A stretch of DNA of 64,000 bases from Brassica napus (GCF_020379485.1 NC_063439.1:8720466-8784465); one strand, 5' to 3'; shown: positions 35,194 to 48,662, counted from the first letter of the stretch. Notes: generated by a model not told the origin, from the letters alone. Translations and numbers: made by a program.

Positions 35194-36003
35194 ATAACTC
35201 TACAACTACAACTAGTAATGCTATTACCATTGAATAATTAACTCTGTAACAACTGTACTAGCATCTAAACTATACTAAAAGGGAGATATACTCCATTCTC
35301 AGCATGTCCACGTCGTTCATAAAATCAGCCAATCATAGAATTTTAAAATGCCACCTCACGTCTGCTTTAATCGACACAAGAAAAATATTGGATCATTGGT
35401 GTGAGCAAATAATAATTCTTCATGGCCCATTTCAGGCCTACCTCTCTCAGACCTAATATTCAACTAAACAAAAAGTCACTCTTTCACCTTCCACTACTTC
35501 ATATATCCATTTTTGATCTTTGGAATTCTGAAACAGTCCGATGAGAACCACTTCTCAGATTTCCAAAACTCACTATATAATATCCACAGCCTTCTTCCAC
35601 TTCCTTCGTATTCCAACTTAATTCCACACTCCAGCGACAAAGAGGCAGACTCTTACTCTTCTCCTTCCTCACTGCAACTTTATTAATCTCCTTGCTTTAG
35701 CCTTTTACCTCTCAAGTCATTTTACCATTTCTTCTAACCATCGGCTCTCACCTGATTTCCTTAGCTAATTAATTTATTACGTTTACAGCAGCTCACCCTT
35801 GGAGAGCAACCGATGGAGAGTGTGAAGAGGGAGACATCAAAAAAATGTAAACGAGTTTTAAGAGAGCAAAAAAGCGACGGAGTAAGCGATGGGGCTTTTG
35901 TTTCTTGGTTTTGTGTTCTGGTCAGAGAAGCACATAAAAGAAAGCCAACATCGTTCTTTTTTTAGTGTAAAGCCAACACCACTCAACTCTGGTACTTAGT
36001 CCG

Positions 36004-36485
36004 ATGGGATCTCCGCCGCATTCTCAATCATCCATGGGCCGCTACTCACGAGAATCCTCCTCAACCCGATTCTCCGGGTCTTTGAAACCCGGGTCTCGGA
36101 AAGTCAACGACGGCTCGAAGCGGAAAGGACACGGCGGAGAGAAGCAGTGGAAAGAGTGTGCGATGATCGAAGAAGAAGGGTTGTTAGATGACGGCGAGAG
36201 AGATCGTGGCATGCCTCGTGGGTACTATGTCTTGGCCTTCATCGTTGGGTTCTTCATACTCTTTGGTCTCTTCTCTTTGATTCTGTACGGAGCTGATAAA
36301 CCTCAGAAACCGAAGATAACTGTCAAGGTTTAGTGTTCCGATCTGAACTCTTAGATTTTAAATCTGATTCAAGAATCCAATTCTCAGATCTGGACTTTGC
36401 AGAGTATAACATTCGAGACGCTCAAGATCCAAGCTGGTCAAGATGCTGGTGGTGTAGGAACAGACATGATCACCATGAACGCGAC
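36004..36485 (+). pseudogene. Captured LEA2/NHL-like membrane protein fragment
   Basis: An open frame of 109 codons starts MGSPPHSQSSMGRYSRESSS and runs through KRKGHGGEKQWKECAMIEEE to a transmembrane helix (YYVLAFIVGFFILFGLFSLI) and KPKITVK. A second exon (about 36403-36485) continues SITFETLKIQAGQDAGGVGT in the frame expected after an intron at 36328-36402. This is the N-terminal half of the plant group-2 LEA proteins of the At1g45688 type; the start is internal, since relatives have about 50 residues more. The LEA2 domain itself is missing beyond this point. Confidence 0.75.
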
Positions 36486-36744
36486 TCTGAGTGTTTCGAT
36501 TTAGGCAAACATCGTTCTTATTCAGGTCATTCTTCCTCTTACATATCTGCTGTAGTGTTTCGATTTTAATTGTCATACCTGCCTTAAGTATTGACATATC
36601 TGATGCTCTACCTGTGGACTCTGGAGTAAAGTCCTGTTATGTAGTGATCTATGATGTTCTCCCTTGATTATTGCATATTAAAAAAAATGATTACCATACA
36701 ATATGAATGCAAGTATCTCCAATCATTTTTTTTACATACATGAA

Positions 36745-37530
36745 TACAGGAACATATATTACTTCTGTCAAGCACCAAGAGAGGACTACTTTCAGCGAGC
36801 CAAGCCTTACAAAGATCATCCTACCACTGCAAGGTATCCTCTTTTTCATATTGGTGCACCTTTGATACTTAGATTGTGGTTTTTTGTACTTTCATCAACA
36901 CGGGAGATGTCATCTGGAGATGTTTCCGTTATATAGTTGTGCTTGAATGGTTGGATATGGGTTACTAACACATGATGCAGAAGCTGGCAAAGGATCTGAG
37001 TGTAGTGATGCCGGTTAGCTTTTTTTGAGTAGGCAAATTAACGCACTTACAACTCTATTGACATTATTGACTCTGATGGAACTAACCTCGGGATTTATAG
37101 GAAGTCGCATACCCCTGATGGACCAGGTGAATCAAGTTTGGGGTTAGAAACCCCTCGACTTTCTTTTGATGATATATTTTCTATTCTTTAGGTTAAGAGA
37201 AATATTTTTTCAATCATGGTGACACTGGCTTTAAAGTAGTTTCTGAGTAGAAGAATCTCCGAATTAAACATTTTCTTACTTTATCATTGCTATTTGGTTA
37301 ACATGTATAAACGAAATTTTCTTGCTTAGCTTTTTCGTGTGATTTATAAGTAGACAAAATCATAACTGAAGTATTGGTGCAATGTTTTATTCAGCTATAT
37401 GTTGGGATCAATGGTTTCCCGAGGCAGCTATACTGTTTTATCCCACTGCCATTGGCTCTGAACCTCAAGACCAGGGATTGGATTCGGGGTGATCATTGGA
37501 GGAGTCTTTCCTGCTAGAGCTAATGTAGTG
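36745..37530 (+). pseudogene. Captured N-carbamoylputrescine amidase fragment
   Basis: The pieces read YYFCQAPREDYFQRAKPYKD HPTTAR (36758-36835), KLAKDLSVVMPVSFF (about 36983-37027), a frame-broken stretch ending in the RKSHTPDGPG region (37100-37130), and a part equivalent to CWDQWFPEAA, then ILFYPTAIGSEPQDQGLDS (about 37405-37490). These are consecutive blocks of the plant polyamine-pathway nitrilase-family enzyme (CPA/NLP1). Intron-like gaps separate them. Stops, shifts and the missing catalytic Cys block make it non-functional. Confidence 0.75.
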
Positions 37531-39560
37531 AGCTTTTAGGTCTCATCACTGTCCATTTTCAAAGTCTATCTTGACACGATGTGCATCTGCCGTTGAACTG
37601 AACAGTCCTTTTTTCAACAACAAATCGATTTTTCTGCAATGATCAACAATGGAACCGACGGAGCAATCGGTTTCAAGAATTTATGAGCGAAATATATTTT
37701 GCATGCACATGTCGATTATGTTTACAACGTGATGGACTTTGCAATTGGGCAACGTCTTTAGGTTTTCAGAGAACAGACACATGTGATTATAAATTCAAAT
37801 TAGTATGTTTTCGTAGTTGGCATTTTCTGTGATTACTACATCGTCCAAATTTCTTATAGATTTCTTTTTGTAAACCTGAAATATACAAATACTAAGATAT
37901 ATATTCTTTTGTCTTTAGCACTTAATTATTGAGAAAGAATAACTAATAATAAATTCTATTTCAAATTTTAATTTTAACTTTTTAAATAAATATTGTTTAG
38001 TCATTTCATCTTTTCATTGGATTTCGAAATAAATTACATTGTGAAACAAAATAAAAATCTTCATATCTATTTAATACACTAAAACAGAGAAAATATATAA
38101 TAATCATAAATTATGACTTTCTGTTAAATACAAAACAAAAGTTAATACTTTAATATATAAATTAACTGTATAAGCTATTCAAATAAAAATCTAGATACAA
38201 ATTATAAAATCAAATATAAATAATAGTTTATCAGCTGTTAATATGAATTGAATCATCTATATAATATCTGAAGATATCAAAATTAATATTTTATAAACAT
38301 TACTGAAAATATATATTTAATTTTAAATATATAAAGATAAAGTAAGAAGTAGCATCCTTATTTTAATTATGAAGAGAAAAAATTTAACAAGAGCTTCAAT
38401 AGATAAATGGTTTTAATTTGCACATTTTCATCAATTAGGTTGTAAATATTGCATATCATATTCTAACTACAACAATTTTATAACAAAATAAAATAAGACT
38501 CTAACATATACTTTTTTTATTTCATTTTAATTACCGTTCTAAATTCACGCCAATTAAAAAAAGATAAAATGTTCGATTTTGCCCTTATTTAACAATTAGA
38601 ATTCTATTGCTTTAATTTTTTTCTTAATTTATGTAGAGGTAAAGAAACAAATTAATGACATAAATTTCACTGAAACCCTAAAACGACATTTATTTTGTAA
38701 AATAATAAATTGTTATACAATATTAAGTCACTTAATATGAAAGGGAGGGAGTATGAAATACGTTCTCACCAACTTTATTATATAAATTTATAGTAAGATT
38801 ACATAAAACCTACTATATTATTTTATTGGGATGAGATCTCATATCATGTGATTGCTTTGTTTGCTTTCCGAATTATTTGTTTCCAACTAACATAATCTTA
38901 TGCCTATTGACTATTGTAATTGTTATTATATTTTCATGTACAACTTATGATATTAATAGCTCCTAAGCAAAACTATTAGTTTAATGATAGAATTTTTTAA
39001 GTAGTTACTTTCCACTAATAATTATATATATGTTAAAATACTAAATGTAGGCAATCAAATCTAAGTCCGGTCTGTTTCCAATATCAGTTTTAAATTGGAA
39101 GCTAAACTCAAAAACTCTACACTATAAAAGACAATACACCAATAAAAACAATAAATTCAAGTAGATTAAAAACATAACCCAAAGTATAAATAATAAGAGA
39201 TTAAAATCACATAATGTGAGAATAAATGTTATTGATTATAAAGTAGGCTAACAAAACAAACATAAATACCAAAAATAAAATAAATCACACAAATAAATAC
39301 CGTATAGCAAAAATTATTTGTATGAAATTTGTTATTTGAACTTAGAAACACTGAGTTTATTAAATTAGATTTATTTATTATAACTGTAAGAAATTATGTT
39401 TTAACCGTAAGAAATATATTATAAAACATATAAACAAATGACAAATAAAAAACAAAAACCTGATATAAAGTATACCAAACAAAAATTAGATGCTACAAAA
39501 TGTTTTACTAAAATTCTAAGTAGGGCAATATCCTTTTTAGATGTTAGTCTTTATTGAAAT

Positions 39561-39568
<8 letters not shown>

Positions 39569-39602
<34 letters not shown>
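39569..39602. repeat. (AT)n microsatellite
   Basis: About 17 uninterrupted TA units in the AT-rich part of the long Helitron. Confidence 0.95.
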
Positions 39603-39604
<2 letters not shown>

Positions 39605-40352
39605 CTGATTAACTTTAGAAAGAAATTGATTACATTGTTTTTTCAGACAAGAAATATTTTCTAAGGAATTATATTTGGTTTGAACTAATAAATTCTTAAC
39701 ATAAGAAAGAAAATAGGGGCCAAAAACATAAAAATAAAAATAAACGTTACACAGAAATTTAAAAATATTTAGCAAACAGATACTTTATCAAAAAACTATT
39801 ATGTAACATTTTAGTAATTTTTCCAGATATACTTAAACATATATAATCAATTACTAATCATTAAAATTATAACTATTTATTTTTTTCATGGATGAAAATA
39901 TTGTAAAGCATGAACAACAAAATCAAACAATATAATAATGTTTTAAAAAATCATAACAGAAAATCTCAAGTTATCATGATCTGTTTTATTATTTATAATG
40001 TTTTACATAGATTTAATGTAATATAATGTGAAATATTTTAAAATATCAATTTTTAAAAGAAAATGTATAGAACACAATCCGCGCGTAGCGCGGATAAAAA
40101 ATCTAGTTTTACTAATTAAGCTAACATTTCAAATCCGTTAAACGATCGGGAATGAGTATTAAGTAATTTTCGGTTTTGATGCGAGATGAGATCCACCATT
40201 ACTACACTTAAAAAAACGTTGGATTGGTAAAGACTAAACAAAATAATAATTAATTTGTGTCTTTGACTAATTTGCAAGATCTACTACCAAATCTTGAAAA
40301 GAAAATCATCAAATCTTCTTAACGAAAAGTACCTCTTCTGTTTTATTTATAA

Positions 40353-41410
40353 CTAGGTTAAGATCTGCGCCTTGCGTGGAATAAATGTTATATATAAATT
40401 ATTTTTAAGTATTGTATATTATTTACATATTATGAAATAATAAATTTATATTGAATAACTAAAAATTTAGTAATTATTACGTATATAATTAATTTGGTAC
40501 AAATATTTAAATAAATTTTATTAATCCACACAAACTTTTTTTTTCTATTTTATATGGTATAAAATTAAGTTTAAATGATATTAACATAGATATATAGTAC
40601 ATTTTAAAGATTGACATCTGTCAAAAATATTTTATACTCATGTTATTTTTGATCATTTGTATTTATTTATAGCAAAAAATTTAAATCACTGATAACAATA
40701 AAAAAAATTTGTGGGATATTTAATAGTTGTAGTAATTTATAATTTTTAAAACATTCAAGTCAAAGTTTAAAATCTAAATATTAAGTTATCAATAATTGTT
40801 CAAAATGTTTATCAAAAAAATTTAAAGCAAATTTCAAAATTAAAATACTTATGTATTTTATATGGTATATAATTTATTTTTTTAAAATATTAATATACAT
40901 ATATATAATATTTATTAAATGAGACTTCTTACTTATGTAATTTCATAATCATTTGTATCTTGTTATAACCGAAATTTTAAACCATGTATCACAAAAATAT
41001 CAATGTGAGATTTTTAACAACTTTAGTTATTTATATTTGTTTTTAAAAATTAAAAATAGAACATATACGAAAAAATCTAAATTTTTATTATATAGTTAAT
41101 GTGGTGTTTAATTTATTTTAATAAGTTAAAATTTTAAAAAATAATAGAGAATAGACTAATTTTTATCAAATCTTCATTAATCAAAATCATTAATTGTCAT
41201 ATATACTTTAGCCACATTAGGTAATTCTGTGAATTTTAGTTAAGTAAACAATGAAGAAAATTTATTATTAATTTATGGTTAGTTTAATAAAAAGCTTATT
41301 ATATATTTATATGGACCAACATATTTTTCTAAAGATTTTAAGAATGATTGTGGTGATGACATGTGGCTACAAAAATAAGTTGCAATGATTCTCTTTTAAT
41401 ATATAAAGGA
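40353..41410 (-). mobile_element. Short non-autonomous Helitron, copy B
   Basis: Minus strand: it starts TCCTTTATATATTAAAAGAG at 41410 after A and ends with a hairpin (CCACGC AAG GCGCAG, slightly imperfect) and CTAG at 40356-40353 before T. The 1058 bp are a diverged copy of 16363-17400 over their whole length. Confidence 0.85.
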
Positions 41411-43081
41411 TTTCTTCTGATCTTTTTTATTAAGGCACGTTTATTTATTTATTGTAAGTGGACGAACAAGTGGCAAATCGTGTGTAGAGTAGACTGTAGA
41501 AATAGCAATCTAGTAGATTCACCCTTACAAATTGATGACTTCCAATGACAAGTTACTATAGATTGGGTCCTCAAATAGATTCACCCTTACAAATTATGTT
41601 TCTTAGAATTTATTATCCATTGAAAAAAACTAAAATGTCTACACACTCATAAACTCAAATATGTACAGCCTCTTACACATGCTCGACGCTATTTAAACAC
41701 GATAGAGCTGTTCCGTGAAGAATCTGTGACGTACTGTGCGAATATAATTATACCATATAATTGATATCTGCAGTTCTGGATATTATAATTTTGATACTTG
41801 TTTGACCTATTTTCAAGTAAAAAATAAAAACTACCCCCAAACATGTATATAGAATCTACACTCCAGAGTCGAGACAACAATTTCATATGATAAAAAAAAC
41901 TAAACTAGGTGCTAGGTGGATATACAGACCTATGGTTCCATCGGAGGAAAATAAATAAGACTTGGAGAAGGATAACCATGAAACAAACAATACGTTCATG
42001 CAAGTCCCGTGATGCGTCGGCCCCTCTTCACATAATTGAATTTCAACTAAGAAAGCACTCCGAACAAACAAATAAGTCAACACCTTTAACGAGGGGTACA
42101 AGTGTAGTTGTAGAGAATTTTATACGTTACAAAATAAGCGTAGTTTTCGATTTTTAATTTTTAATGCAAAATTTATTAATTTTTTCAGCAACTTATTTTT
42201 CTATTGGTTAAAATATGATTAAATATATTGACAATTATGTTTTTATATAGAAAATATACAAAATTAGTTATTTTATTAAACTGTATGCACAAACCCAAAA
42301 TGACATTTAAAATGAAACGGAAAGAGTAATACTTTTGTGATTAATAATGTACTTTCTTTAGATATAAATGTTTGATGTTTTGACTATTTCACACATATTA
42401 AAAACAAGAAATAAATTATTTATTATCACTTTTTGGCTTTACCAATAAAGTTTCACTATTCATATTTTTATATTTTATTTGATGTTTGTTTTAAAGATAA
42501 GTACAATAACTACACTCCAAAACATTAATCTTTCAAATACAATAGCAAATCTAAAACATCAATCACTCAGTATATACACTAATAAACAAATGAGAAATTG
42601 CACCCAATAGCTAAAAAAAAACCAAAATTCACAACTAACCAAATTCTCATTCTCTCCCCCTTTTTCTTCCTATCTCTCTCTACCATCTCTCTAAAAAGAC
42701 TAATTTTGTTTTTTTGTTTGGTTATTTCACAAATAACCCCTAAACAAATCATGCATAGTCAGTCATATACAAGTTACAAGAAAGAAACTGATGATAATAC
42801 TTCCAAAAAATCGAATGCCGAAGAGTGAAGACCTTTCCTTTCATCTTCCTTTATATGGCCAAGGTTTAAGAGCGCTTACAACATCACCATATTGGAAAAA
42901 TACTGTAAAAGTTTAAAACTACAAACCATTCTACAGCTTGAGAGACAGACTCTTGTGATTTTCATTTTCTTCTTTTTTTTCTCTTTTACCACTAAAAAAT
43001 ATGGATGTTGCAACAATCTGTACAATAGCGAGACTTGTCCCTTATATTTTCATGCCACAACAAAAAGGCCATGACCTTTCC
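41411..43081. other. Intergenic, with a short direct duplication
   Basis: TAGATTCACCCTTACAAATT occurs at 41514-41533 and 41576-41595. A MITE-like end (CGGAAAGAGTA, near 42317-42327) suggests a small element at about 42150-42330. The rest is AT-rich, with a T/C-rich patch at 42640-42710. No gene was seen. Confidence 0.45.
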
Positions 43082-43186
43082 CACAAGTGATTTTCATCCC
43101 TGAAAATACATTGGCTGAGATAGCCTTTGGAAAGTGCCTCTTTCTTTTTCTCATCCTTGGTCTTCCAAACAGATCCATTCATCTTC

Positions 43187-46100
43187 TCATAGCTGTAATG
43201 CCAGATCAGGATGCTGCGACGAGGACGAACTAGTCTGCTGGTTGGCCCCGGGAGAGTTTGGCGATACAATCCTAGCGTTAAGATCCGGTGGAAACCGGTG
43301 GAACTCCTGTTTGTTATAAGGAAACAACAACCCTTGCTGTTGCGAGCCCGGTACGGCCTCGGTGGTTGAGTTTGGTTGTTGCTGACTCGTGACTCCAATC
43401 ATCGGACTTGGGCTATGGCTGAATCCACTGAAGCCGCGGTTGCTGCTCTCAGGTTTGATCAGCGGTCCTGCCTGTCGAGAGGAGGACGATGATGGGAACT
43501 CAGAAACCAAGACACGAGAAGGTGCAGTCTCTTCGATTCCTTGAGCAGAAGAAGAATGTCTGTTTCCTATGAAAGCGCTCGAGACTGAAGCGGCTGGCGA
43601 AAGGATTCTGTTCGAATGATCATCAGACGCCAAGTCATTAGAACACTTTTGCTTTCCCAGCAAGGTTTGTTTTTGAGAATCATCCTCTTCAGTTCCTGAA
43701 GGGTTGTCTCCAACCCAACCTGGACCAAATTTAACTCCAGGGGGCAACGCGGTTCCGATTCTCTTTGATGCAATTTTCCAAGCAACAGGACCGAGATTCG
43801 CAGCGTATCGTGCTAGACTCCTCGCGTAACCGTACTCAGTGTTCAGCCCAACCTAATGAATAAGGAAAACAAATGGTCAGACTCTTGTTTCACCCTAAAG
43901 AAGGATATAATAGGATTGATGATAGCGTACTGGAATCAACTGTTTTAACTCGTCTTCAAGCGTTGTCAAAACCGAAGGCTCCTGTGTAGAAGTTGATAGG
44001 TGGTTGTAGGTATCGCGTCTGTTATCATCGACATTGAAATGTTTCATCCCATACTTGTTAACCGCCTTCACAACCGAAGCTGCAGAGAAACAGAGAAGAT
44101 GATTTTATATTTGGCATAAAAATGTTTGAAAGAAGGTATGAGAGCAAAGGTAGAGATGTTTTACGTGGAAACTCATTCTCCCAATCAACAGACCAGCCAC
44201 TTTGGGTTTCACTGTTATGATTGATCCTAACTGATGTTTCTGCTTGACGGAACTTGTTTGAAGGAGGAGTCTTTCTTAGATTATAAGCACCAGAAAACTT
44301 ATTAGAGCTATCTCCTCCAGGAATGAGCGCATCAGCTGAAATTTCAGAAGCAGTACGGTCAATGGAAGATGGTTCAGGCTGTTTCTTGGGAGGACGGCCT
44401 CTTCTGGCAACTTTTGGCTGCTGCTGCTGCTGCTGTTGTTGTTCTTGTTGGCTTTGTGGTTCTTCATCGTCACTGTCTTGCCTTAAATTCTCAAAGTCCT
44501 TTTTAGCCAGTTCTTGTATAGCCCTCGCCTACAAGCCAAAACGAAGCGCTATTTCAGAAACATGGAACCACACGATATATCAGAAGGAAAAAAAAAGGAG
44601 ATGAAAATTTAAGACATACCTGTCGATAATATACAGTGTCTGATGAATTGTATTCCATTGCATTTGAACATATTAAAAACACATCTCCCTGCAAACAGGA
44701 ACAGGGCCAGAAGGGACATTTATCAGAAAAAAGGAAACAAAAGAGCTGTTCCAACACCAACCTCCACACGAATTTCCAATGTAATCAATATAGGAGGCAA
44801 ATTTGACTCTAAACAGATTAATAGTTACTACGAGTGGAACACAACTTTTGAAACATCCTTAGGTCTCTACCCTACGCTACATATAACATGCACGCCAAAC
44901 AACATCATGCGTTGGCTCTCCATAAACCATAAGAAGCTATAAGAAAATTTTAAAATGACGATGCCACAACATAATCTTTTAGCACAAGCTAAAAACAAAC
45001 TAACTCGAAAGAGTCAAAGATAGGACCCTATAGGAAGTTAGAAGTAAAGAGTCGTCCAATGCTCTCAGAGTACAAGACTGACCTCAAATTGTTCTAAACT
45101 GGCATATGCTCCAGAGTCTAGTTTCTTCCGCACTGTGCTAAAGTCCATAGGATTCGTGATAATCTCATGATAATCAGGAAGCTGTAACACACACACCAAA
45201 CAGAGATAAGACAAACAGAACATTAATGAGCTTGAAACGTTTAACAGAAGGGGCAGACAGTCACCTCTTCAGGATCAACTGGATCTGAGTAAACGCCATA
45301 AGTATCTTTCCTACAAGTGTTTGTAAAACAACATCGATCAAACAAAAGCATTAACCAAAATACAAAATAATGAGACTATGCCAGAGAGAAAGGAAATGAA
45401 AATACTTTTGAAGTCTATCGAGGATGAACACCAACAACTTTTTGTCCGGCAAAGGAGTAGTGGGGCCAGACTCCACGGGAGAGCCTGTCCACATGTCAAT
45501 GAAGTTTTAAAATTAATCATCAGCAAAATCTCCCCTTTTTATCCTCGTACGTACGAATCATCAGATAAATTAAATAAATTGAAAATAAAAAGGGGGTCTT
45601 TATACGGGTACCTTGAAGAATGTCTGTCGCTTTCGAAGCCTTTTCTCCCTGCAGAGAATTATCAAACAGATCGTCATCATCATCATCAACTCCAAGAATC
45701 CACTAAAAATGTGAGCTTTCTCCCGTAAATCATAGAAAAAAACAAGTAGATATGCTCCATGTAAATTGAAAGTATAACTAAGAGACACATGAAGGTTTCA
45801 GTGCAGAGGCATCTTTAATTCGATTAAATACCATAAATCAGAGAATTTAATATTCATATTAAAACGAGAATAAAAACTGATAAACACAGCAACACAAAAA
45901 AAAAAGGGAAAATAAATTAGGGAAAAAGCTGAAATACAAATTATCCACCAATCAAAATCAAGACACAGTCAAACTCATCATCTCTTTATACTTGAAGCAG
46001 AAGACAGAACGAACACTCACAACATAAACGCGCGAAATCCCCAACTATATAATTTAAACCTAATTTCTCAGATTCGACTCCTTTTTTTTTAAATTAGAAT

Positions 46101-46574
46101 TAAATTAATAGCTTTAACAACTCGAATTAGAAAACGAACCGCGAATCCAGATCCGCCGCCGCCGCCACCACCGATCTTCCGTCTATTAAAGGAAGCCTCG
46201 GGAGTCTCGTCGAGGTTCAGATCGGAACCGCCTGATTGGGAATTGGGAGAATGTCGATGAGAGTGGGAGTTTAATCCGTGCAAGAGCCTGTGTTTCTTCT
46301 CCCGCCGCTCGTCGTCGTCTTCCTCGTCGTCGTCCTTGATCCAGGGGGAACCGGAAGAAGAGACTCCGTTGGGATTAGGGTTCCGGCGCTTGGATCGGGT
46401 GCCGGAGTTGGGAGAATTAGGGTTTTGGGGACCGGATCTAGGGTCATCGTGGTTGTTTCTGTGGTGCTGCTGCTGTTGTAATTGTTGCTGTTTGATAGCT
46501 CGCTTCTGAAGGTCTAGAAGAGATGGCCTCCCTTTCTTCTTCTTCTTCGTCATTGTATCAGCTACCTCACCCAT
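43187..46574 (-). CDS. BRD1: Bromodomain protein BRD1-like
   Basis: A nuclear reader of acetylated histones; the Arabidopsis homologue is a subunit of BRAHMA-type SWI/SNF complexes. Nine exons on the minus strand: 46574-46140, 45702-45612, 45484-45406, 45310-45265, 45181-45083, 44688-44620, 44528-44165, 44079-43931 and 43852-43187, 665 residues. It starts MGEVADTMTKKKKKGRPSLL, an AT-hook-like basic patch, followed by poly-Gln and Arg/Ser-rich DNA. The bromodomain spans about residues 180-285 (LLVFILDRLQ, DYHEIITNPMDFSTVRKKLD, SNAMEYNSSDTVYYRQ, with the acetyl-lysine-binding Asn in EYNSSD). A Gln run encoded by a CAG/CAA repeat (about 44416-44450) precedes a second GRPPKK hook. The C-terminus QHPDLALQL is conserved in the family. 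The exon 6 start gives FEGDVF where relatives have FERDVF. Confidence 0.94.
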
Positions 46575-48501
46575 TCTCTCTCTCTCTCTCTATTCTCTCT
46601 CCTCTCTCCTTTCTTTCTCCTCTCCTGTACAGGCGTTTGGTTTCGTGTTTTCTTACGTTTAAAAAAAAAAAATTAAAAATGAAATTAAAACTAGAGAATT
46701 ACTTGGGTGAACTCGCACGTGCCGAAAGGGTTATGTAACCTAAGTGGGCTGTATCTGGGCCTAAACAGGCTTGAGGATGTGTGACACTCTTTTATGTCAT
46801 GCGCACCTTGTGCGCGCGCTATACACCTTTTGGTAGAAATTGATAGGGAATTTTGTTGTTCCGGTGGTGAATCGTATTTTAGAACTCTCTCTCTTTTGAT
46901 CAAAGAAAAACTCTCTCTCTCTCATCTTCTATTCAGTCATATGCTAGCTAGCTAGTTGTTTAATGAGTTGATTACTCTCTATATCATTTTTTGACTTTTC
47001 TTTACATTCAGAGTCACTTCTTACATGTAAAATATTTTATTATGGGCCAGCAATAAACTGTAGACATCTTTACCCTTAATAGACATTTGATGCATGGACG
47101 GATGATGCATGGACGGATGATACATGGACGGGTGATGCGTAGACGGATGATGCGTGGACGGGTAATGCATGGACGGAGATGAGTGTAAAAATTCATGAAG
47201 CTTCATTAGAGCAAGCTCGACAATAGTTGAGCTTAAGGACACAACTCCAACAATAATATTTGTCTTTGAATAGGGACAAAAAAAAATTGATTATGTTGTG
47301 GATATAGACGCTAACATAACCATGAATAAAGAACAAGAGAGATCTCTTAAATTTGTAGATGGGGAATTGAAGCTTGATGTGGTGGATAGAGTAGTAACTC
47401 AAAACACTAAACATAGATATAAAAAATGTAACATATTGAAAGACTGTGATACGGATGCCAATGTGTCCACAATCTCAAGGATGAACAAATTAATAACTTC
47501 AAACCAATAACTACCACGCACATGTGGAGAAAAAAAACAAGCTTGAGTGATGAAAGCAAAGCTAAACAAACCAAAAAGTTAAAAGGAGTCATCTCTTCCT
47601 CCAAAACCCCTGGTCAAAACGAGTCAGCTCATCTTTCCGGTGAGCCACCATTGGTTATGAGCTCAACATCGTCGTGATTCGAGCTCGTCACAGTCATCCA
47701 CCACGAGATATGTAGTATGCTGAATTTTGAATTTTAATCATAATCTTACTCGTCCACAAATAGCCGTTCATGTTTGCCCGTCAACGCTTATCTTCCCACA
47801 CCCATCCCATGTGTTGTTACATGCTTATATTGTACATGTAGTTATCCATGTTTTTCAAACATACACATATCACTCATCCATAACACAATCATTGAATATG
47901 TGTACAAGTACATATTTTAAAATATAACAAAAAATATATCAAATTGGATAGCAAATTATAGAGAATAAAAATATATAATTTACTATATCAACAAAATTTG
48001 CTATATGTATTTTTAATTTAAAAATAAACAAAAACAAAATATTAAGAAGTATACTAAACAATAATAAAGAAACACATTTTATCTTTCCTCTTGTCTAAGA
48101 AAGATCTCATTTTATTCTCATTAAGAGCAAATATGTATTCTCTCTGTAGGTCCTACGAGAAAGTGTTTACAAGTGCATTGTGGCCTTGGATGTAATTGAA
48201 AAGTGATAAAGTGCATCTTAATGTAAAAAATTCTTGTTTAATCGAATATTTCTCTAATCGTATAACAACCAATGACGTGTCATTAGAGATTTTGGTAGTG
48301 TTTTAGCCTGGTGTAAATTTTATTGAGCTTTGACTACCTTTAGCTTCAATTCACTAATAAGTAAAGATTTTATTAACATTTGATTTTTTGTGTGAATATT
48401 ATTAAGCTGCTTTTGGCTCACCAAGACTCTCGTTAGGAAAATAGTAGGTTTAAACTTTCCTTGATTTAGATCATTATTCATTGGTAAAAAAAAATACAAT
48501 G
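46575..48501. other. BRD1 promoter side and intergenic DNA
   Basis: TC-rich microsatellite (46577-46625) lies in the BRD1 leader. Further out is a minisatellite (listed separately), then AT-rich DNA with no recognisable gene. Open frames at 47298-47510 and 47727-47927 lack domains. Confidence 0.5.
47088..47177. repeat. 15-bp minisatellite, six units
   Basis: The unit TGATGCATGGACGGA is repeated six times with one to three changes per unit (for example TGATACATGGACGGG, TGATGCGTAGACGGA). No link to a gene or element end is visible. Confidence 0.9.
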
Positions 48502-48662
48502 AACTAGAACTAAACATTACTCGGATTCGAGACTTGCGTGACAGATTAGAAAATGTTTGGTGTTATCATATGAAACATAATACTAAATAAGAAGAATATT
48601 ACTCGTGTGCGAGATTTTGTTAAACTAGAACCAAACATTACTCGGATTCGAGACTTGCACGA
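48502..48662. repeat. Direct repeat, 40 bp, two copies
   Basis: The copies lie at 48502-48541 and 48623-48662 (core CATTACTCGGATTCGAGACT) and differ at only three or four sites. They lie just left of the MULE at 48730 and share with it nearby TACTAAATA words. Confidence 0.8.

Larger units (their letters stand above)
35264..40106 (+). mobile_element. Probable long Helitron with two captured gene pieces
   Basis: A TC start after A (TCTAAACTATACTAAAAGGG, 35264) is typical of Brassicaceae Helitron 5' ends. The first plus-strand 3' end downstream is a perfect hairpin (CCGCGC GTA GCGCGG, 40078-40092) followed by CTAG (40103-40106) and T. The 4.84-kb interior carries a LEA2-family piece and an N-carbamoylputrescine amidase piece, then about 2.2 kb of AT-rich DNA that may include nested MITEs (for example an end GGGAGGGAGT near 38748). 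The two ends could belong to different, nested Helitrons, so the span is less certain than the ends. Confidence 0.6.

Noticed and set aside
47014..47242. His/Pro/Ser-repeat protein on the minus strand
   Set aside because: It is the 15-bp minisatellite read in frame.
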